NCBI GenBank assembly: GCA_947503365.1
Contig: CANNDT010000101.1
Span: 1 to 15,922 of the forward strand
Length of the DNA stretch: 15,922 bases
Reading direction: 5' to 3'
Origin: CANNDT01 sp945876205
GTDB taxonomy: Bacteria; Acidobacteriota; Vicinamibacteria; Vicinamibacterales; UBA2999
The notes beneath the pieces are model-generated. The model did no database searches. It saw nothing but the letters and a program-made list of their open reading frames with translations, and had not been told where the DNA came from. Position 1 is the stretch's first letter, and each line of letters opens with the position of its first letter. Made by a program: the position numbers and the translations under genes. This document shows positions 12,544-15,922 of this stretch, piece after piece.

Positions 12544-14004
12544 ATGACTGAGCAGACGCGGGCGACAGCCGCGGTCGTGGAATTCATCACGCAGGCGCGG
12601 TGGCAGGATTTTCCCACCGAGGCGATTGCCCTCGGCAAACGGTGCATCATCGACGGCCTCGGCGTCGTCCTGGCGGGATCGACGACCGACGGCAGCAAGA
12701 TCATTCATGAGTACGTCAAGGCTGAGCAGGGAACCGGGAACGTAGACCGCGGCACCTCCACCATTCTCGCGAAAGAGCCATTTCGCTCGAGCGCCGCATC
12801 GGCGGCGTTTGCCAACGGCGCGAGCGGCCATGCGATGGACTGGGACGACACGCAACTGTCGACCACGCCCGATCGGATCTTCGGGCTGTTGACGCACCCG
12901 ACGCTGCCGCCGCTCTGCGCGGCGCTGGCCGTGGGCGAACGGCGCCGCGCGACGGGCCTGCAGTTCATGGAAGCGTTTCTCACCGGGTTCGAGGTCGAGT
13001 GCAAGATCGCCGAATCGATCCACCCCGATCACTACAAGAAGGGATTCCATTCATCCGGCACCATCGGCACCTTTGGCGCCATGGCTGCCACGGCAAGGCT
13101 CCTAGGCCTGGGCCCCGAGGCCACGGCCAATGCCGTGTCGATCGCGGCGAGCCTCGCCGCCGGCATCCGCGCCAACTTCGGCACGATGACCAAGCCGCTG
13201 CACGTGGGACGCGCGGCGCAGAACGGCGTCATGGCGGCCGAACTGGCGAGCCACGGATTCACCGGGTCCAAGGACGGCCTCGACGGCCCCTGGGGCTTCT
13301 TTCAGATCTTCAGCTTCGGGTCCGGCTTCGACGCCGACCGCATCGTCGGCAAGCTTGGCAATCCGCACACGATTCTGTCGCCGGGCGTCTCGATCAAGCC
13401 GTATCCCTGCGGCGTGCTCGGGCATCCCACCATGGATGCGATGCGCACGCTCGTCGTGACGCACGACGTGAAGCCCGAACAGATCAAGGCGATCCGCGTG
13501 CGCGCCGGGTCGAACATTCTCAATCCGCTCCGCTACGGAGTTGCGCAGACCGAGCTCGAGGCGAAGTTCTCGCCGGCCTTCATGGTGTCGGCGATTGCGC
13601 TGCGCCGCAAGGCCGGCATCCACGAGTTCACCGACGAGTTCGTTCGCAGCGAACCGACGCAGCGGATGATGGAGAAGGTGACGAAGGTGCTGGACGCCGG
13701 CATCGAGGCGAAGGGCTGGGAGAAGATCCGCAGTACCGTCGAAGTGGACCTCGAAGACGGCCGGACGCTCGTCCAGGACGCCGATGAGCGCTACCGCGGC
13801 GGTCCCGACCATCCCTTCACGCGCGAAGATCTGCTCGAGAAGTTCACCGACTGCGCCTCGCTCGTGCTCTCGGAGCAGGGGATGACCGACGTCATCAGCA
13901 AGGTCGAGTCGATTGAGCACGTCTCGGACATCTCGGCGCTGGTGCGAGCGCTCGGCGGTGCCGCGGCCGCGCGCATGGGCGCGACGGCCGTCGAGACCAG
14001 GTGA
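12544..14004 (+). CDS. MmgE/PrpD family protein (2-methylcitrate dehydratase-like)
   Basis: The 486-residue length and motifs fit MmgE/PrpD, a family that includes 2-methylcitrate dehydratase and cis-aconitate decarboxylase. The N-terminal helical domain has AFANGASGHAMDWDDT at 88-103, followed by HPTLPPLCAALAVGE at 118-132. GFHSSGTIGTFGAMAATARLLGL at 167-189 and MTKPLHVGRAAQNGVMAAEL at 215-234 are the conserved active-site segments, and SIKPYPCG follows. The exact substrate cannot be read from the sequence: no 2-methylcitrate synthase or methylisocitrate lyase gene is adjacent. The gene instead heads an operon with a MatC-like dicarboxylate carrier 12 nt downstream, pointing to uptake and breakdown of an imported dicarboxylic or tricarboxylic acid. 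A -10 box ends 8 nt before the ATG, with no ribosome site. Confidence 0.92.
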   Translation: MTEQTRATAAVVEFITQARWQDFPTEAIALGKRCIIDGLGVVLAGSTTDGSKIIHEYVKAEQGTGNVDRGTSTILAKEPFRSSAASAAFANGASGHAMDWDDTQLSTTPDRIFGLLTHPTLPPLCAALAVGERRRATGLQFMEAFLTGFEVECKIAESIHPDHYKKGFHSSGTIGTFGAMAATARLLGLGPEATANAVSIAASLAAGIRANFGTMTKPLHVGRAAQNGVMAAELASHGFTGSKDGLDGPWGFFQIFSFGSGFDADRIVGKLGNPHTILSPGVSIKPYPCGVLGHPTMDAMRTLVVTHDVKPEQIKAIRVRAGSNILNPLRYGVAQTELEAKFSPAFMVSAIALRRKAGIHEFTDEFVRSEPTQRMMEKVTKVLDAGIEAKGWEKIRSTVEVDLEDGRTLVQDADERYRGGPDHPFTREDLLEKFTDCASLVLSEQGMTDVISKVESIEHVSDISALVRALGGAAAARMGATAVETR

Positions 14005-14016
14005 CGGCGTGACCGA

Positions 14017-15261
14017 ATGAACCTCGCCTGGATCTCCATCGCCGCGCTCGTCACCGCCGTCGTCCTGAGTTGCACGACGGCGATCAACGTCGGCGTGCTC
14101 TCGCTCGTCATGGCGCTGCTGGTGGGCGTCTATCTCGGCGACATGTCGGTGGGCATGGTCCTCCAGGGCTTCCCCACTGCCCTGTTCGTCACGCTCATCG
14201 GCGTGACGTTGCTCTTCGCGATCGCCGAAATCAACGGGACGCTGGCGCGCGTCACCGGCGCCGCCGTCCGCCTGTGCCGCGGCCACGCGGGTGTCCTGCC
14301 GATCATGTTCTTCCTCGTCGGCTGGATCATCGCCACGATCGGCGCCGGCGCCACGCCCGCCAGCGCGCTGCTGGCGCCGCCGGCGATGGCGGTGGCCGGA
14401 CGCGCGGGTATTCCCGCCCTGCTGATGGCGATCATGGCTGGCAACGGCGCGCTGGCCGGGACGCTCTCCCCTTTTGCCCCGACCGGCATCGTGGCCTACG
14501 GCGTCATGGACCGCATCGGTCTCGGCGGCCATGAATGGCAGACGTTTGCGTATAACGCCCTCGCGCACACGATCGTGGGCTTCACGGGCTTTCTGGTGCT
14601 CGGCGGCTGGCGCCTCTTCAAGCGCCGCGAGACGGCCGTGGTCCAGGCCGACGACCCCAACGCCGGGCCGATGGATACCCGCCACTGGCTGACCGTCGCG
14701 GGCATCGTGATGCTGATCGTGTGTGTCGCCGGGTTCGGGATGGACGTCGGCATGACGGCGCTGATCATTGCCGCGGTGCTGACGCTGCTGCGTACCGTTG
14801 ACGAATCGAAGGCGATCCAGCGGATGCCGTGGGGCGTGATCCTGATGGTGACCGGCGTCTCGGTACTCATCTCGTTGCTCGAGAAGACCAAGGGCCTCGA
14901 GCTCTTCGCTACCGGCCTGGCCAACATCTCGACGCCGGACACGGTGGCGCCGATCGTCGCGTTCGGCACGGGGATCGTCTCGGTGTACAGCAGCACGTCG
15001 GGCGTCGTGCTGCCTGCGTTTCTGCCAATGGTGCCGCACCTGGCGGAGCGGCTCGGCAATATGCCGCCGCTGCCGATTGCCTGGTCCATCAGCGTCGGCG
15101 CCAGCCTCGTCGACCTGTCGTCGCTGTCCACGGTGGGCGCGCTCTTCATGGCGGGAGCCGCACCGGGTACCGACACGCGCGCGCTCTTCAACGGACTGCT
15201 GGTCTGGGGACTGTCGATGGCCGTCGTCGGCGCGGCGATCTGCTGGCTCCTGTTTGGCTGA
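14017..15261 (+). CDS. MatC-like dicarboxylate carrier (ion-transporter superfamily)
   Basis: This 414-residue protein is a polytopic membrane carrier with about 11-12 helices in two halves. It resembles MatC malonate carriers (MatC N-terminal domain) and SLC13-type permeases of the ion-transporter superfamily. The first half holds the re-entrant signature IGAGATPASALLAPPAM at 108-124 and GNGALAGTLSPFAPTGIVA at 142-160. The second half repeats this with VYSSTSGVVLPAFLPMVP at 323-340 and SVGASLVDLSSLSTVGALFM at 359-378. A hydrophilic loop at 201-224 joins the halves. The likely role is sodium- or proton-coupled import of a dicarboxylate; the substrate is not readable. AGGTGA at the end of the prpD-like gene may serve as a distant ribosome site. 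Its stop overlaps the next gene's start by 1 nt (TGATG). Confidence 0.88.
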   Translation: MNLAWISIAALVTAVVLSCTTAINVGVLSLVMALLVGVYLGDMSVGMVLQGFPTALFVTLIGVTLLFAIAEINGTLARVTGAAVRLCRGHAGVLPIMFFLVGWIIATIGAGATPASALLAPPAMAVAGRAGIPALLMAIMAGNGALAGTLSPFAPTGIVAYGVMDRIGLGGHEWQTFAYNALAHTIVGFTGFLVLGGWRLFKRRETAVVQADDPNAGPMDTRHWLTVAGIVMLIVCVAGFGMDVGMTALIIAAVLTLLRTVDESKAIQRMPWGVILMVTGVSVLISLLEKTKGLELFATGLANISTPDTVAPIVAFGTGIVSVYSSTSGVVLPAFLPMVPHLAERLGNMPPLPIAWSISVGASLVDLSSLSTVGALFMAGAAPGTDTRALFNGLLVWGLSMAVVGAAICWLLFG

Positions 15262-15917
15262 TGCGGATCGATATCTGGTCGGACATCGTGTGTCCGTGGT
15301 GTTACGTCGGCAAGCGTCGATTCGAGCGCGCGCTCAACGCCTTTGCCGATCGCCAGCAGGTCGAGATCGTCCATCGCTCGTTTCAGCTCGATCCCCTCAG
15401 TCCAGCCGGCACCGTCCGTAATCACCGCGACAACCTGATGTCGAAATACGGGATGACCGAGGCCCAGGCGGATGCCGCGCAGATCACGATGGAACGAACC
15501 GCGGCGGACGAAGGCCTCGAGTTCCGTCTGGTCGGCGGCGTCACCGGCAATACCTTCGACGCCCACCGCGTGCTTCACCTCGCGAAGGGCCTGCCCCGAG
15601 CGCAGTCGAGGGGCGTTCAGGAAGCCGTCATCGAACGGCTGTTTCGCGCGCACTTTACCGAGCAGCGTTCGATCTTCGATCACGAGTCGTTGACGACTCT
15701 TGCGGTCGAGGCCGGGCTCGACCGGGAAGACGTCAGCCGTGTGCTGCAGAGCGATGCCTATGCAGACGAGGTCAAGGCCGACAACGAGCAGGCCCGTGCA
15801 TTCGGGGCGAGTGGCGTTCCCTTCTTCGTGATCGACCATCGGTTCGGTGTGTCGGGCGCACAGCCGAGCGAGGTATTTGCCGAGGCGCTCGAACGCGCCG
15901 CTCGCCCTGCTCCGTAG
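15261..15917 (+). CDS. DsbA/FrnE-like thioredoxin-fold oxidoreductase
   Basis: This 218-residue protein belongs to the DsbA family (FrnE/2-hydroxychromene-2-carboxylate isomerase-like). The N-terminus MRIDIWSDIVCPWCYVGKRR carries the redox CPWC at 11-14. The middle helical insertion contains NTFDAHRVLHLAKG and IERLFRAHFTEQRSIFDH, and the cis-Pro loop is GASGVPFFVIDHRFGVSGAQ near the C-terminus. No signal peptide is present, so it is cytosolic. A partner substrate is unknown. The ATG at 15261 overlaps the carrier's stop by 1 nt; the frame is open further upstream but only in antiphase to the carrier. Residues 110-118 (GLPRAQSRG) look inserted relative to relatives and are encoded by a palindromic repeat. 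The protein ends 5 nt before the window edge. Confidence 0.92.
   Translation: MRIDIWSDIVCPWCYVGKRRFERALNAFADRQQVEIVHRSFQLDPLSPAGTVRNHRDNLMSKYGMTEAQADAAQITMERTAADEGLEFRLVGGVTGNTFDAHRVLHLAKGLPRAQSRGVQEAVIERLFRAHFTEQRSIFDHESLTTLAVEAGLDREDVSRVLQSDAYADEVKADNEQARAFGASGVPFFVIDHRFGVSGAQPSEVFAEALERAARPAP
15594..15613. repeat. Palindromic 20-mer inside the frnE-like gene
   Basis: CCCCGAGCGCAGTCGAGGGG is an imperfect palindrome (CCCC/GGGG outer stem) with CCTG and CAGG a few bases further out on either side. I know this type of word (GAGCGCAGTCGA with G-rich ends) as a common dispersed repeat in several bacterial groups, usually between genes. Here it encodes P112-R117 and neighbours in frame without disrupting the gene. 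Confidence 0.65.
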
Positions 15918-15922
15918 TCCCT

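Noticed and set aside
13102..15039. 645-residue minus-strand open frame
   Set aside because: It runs antisense across both the MmgE/PrpD and carrier genes; its Arg/His/Asp-rich composition is a codon-bias artefact.
14496..15839. 447-residue minus-strand open frame
   Set aside because: It is antisense to the carrier and FrnE-like genes, and it reads the palindromic repeat as RLRSGQAL, a common shadow peptide of that repeat.

Overview
The window is GC-rich, densely coded bacterial chromosome. The mix of genes (an exported M3-family oligopeptidase, a MmgE/PrpD protein beside a MatC-like carrier, a DUF4239 membrane protein), the short inverted-word repeats and the weak use of Shine-Dalgarno sites suggest an acidobacterial, perhaps Vicinamibacteria-like, genome. 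This assignment is inference from gene style; no rRNA or other marker is present. I see no tRNA, phage, insertion sequence or CRISPR array.

Layout. (1) 1-513, minus: a partial uncharacterised protein running off the left edge, with a possible nuclease-like core. (2) 632-3714, plus: a likely leaderless promoter, a receiver-only response regulator, then hemE and hemY (two porphyrin/haem steps). HemE and hemY are separated by a long nested inverted repeat rather than by hemH. (3) 3715-4200: two arrays of the heptad CACGAAG and its complement flank the eroded remnant of a membrane protein, probably DUF2079-like. (4) 4216-7705, plus: a tight run of an O-methyltransferase-like protein with a signal peptide, an arginase, a DUF4239 membrane protein and an exported protein carrying kinase-like motifs. 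(5) 7695-9575, minus: an exported oligoendopeptidase F, convergent with and overlapping region 4. (6) 9621-11662, plus: a soluble zincin-like metallopeptidase translationally coupled to a D-Ala-D-Ala-ligase-like ATP-grasp enzyme. (7) 11634-12520, minus: a small uncharacterised protein and a lipoprotein FKBP-type prolyl isomerase. (8) 12544-15917, plus: MmgE/PrpD, a MatC-like dicarboxylate carrier and a FrnE/DsbA-like thioredoxin-fold protein, apparently one operon.

The most interesting items are the exported kinase-like protein (HxDxKxxN followed by DLG), the zincin/ATP-grasp pair, the heptad-repeat arrays bracketing a decayed gene, a palindromic 20-mer that seems to have entered the FrnE coding sequence in frame, and a recurring promoter arrangement with the -10 box only 5-8 nt before the start codon, which predicts leaderless mRNAs.
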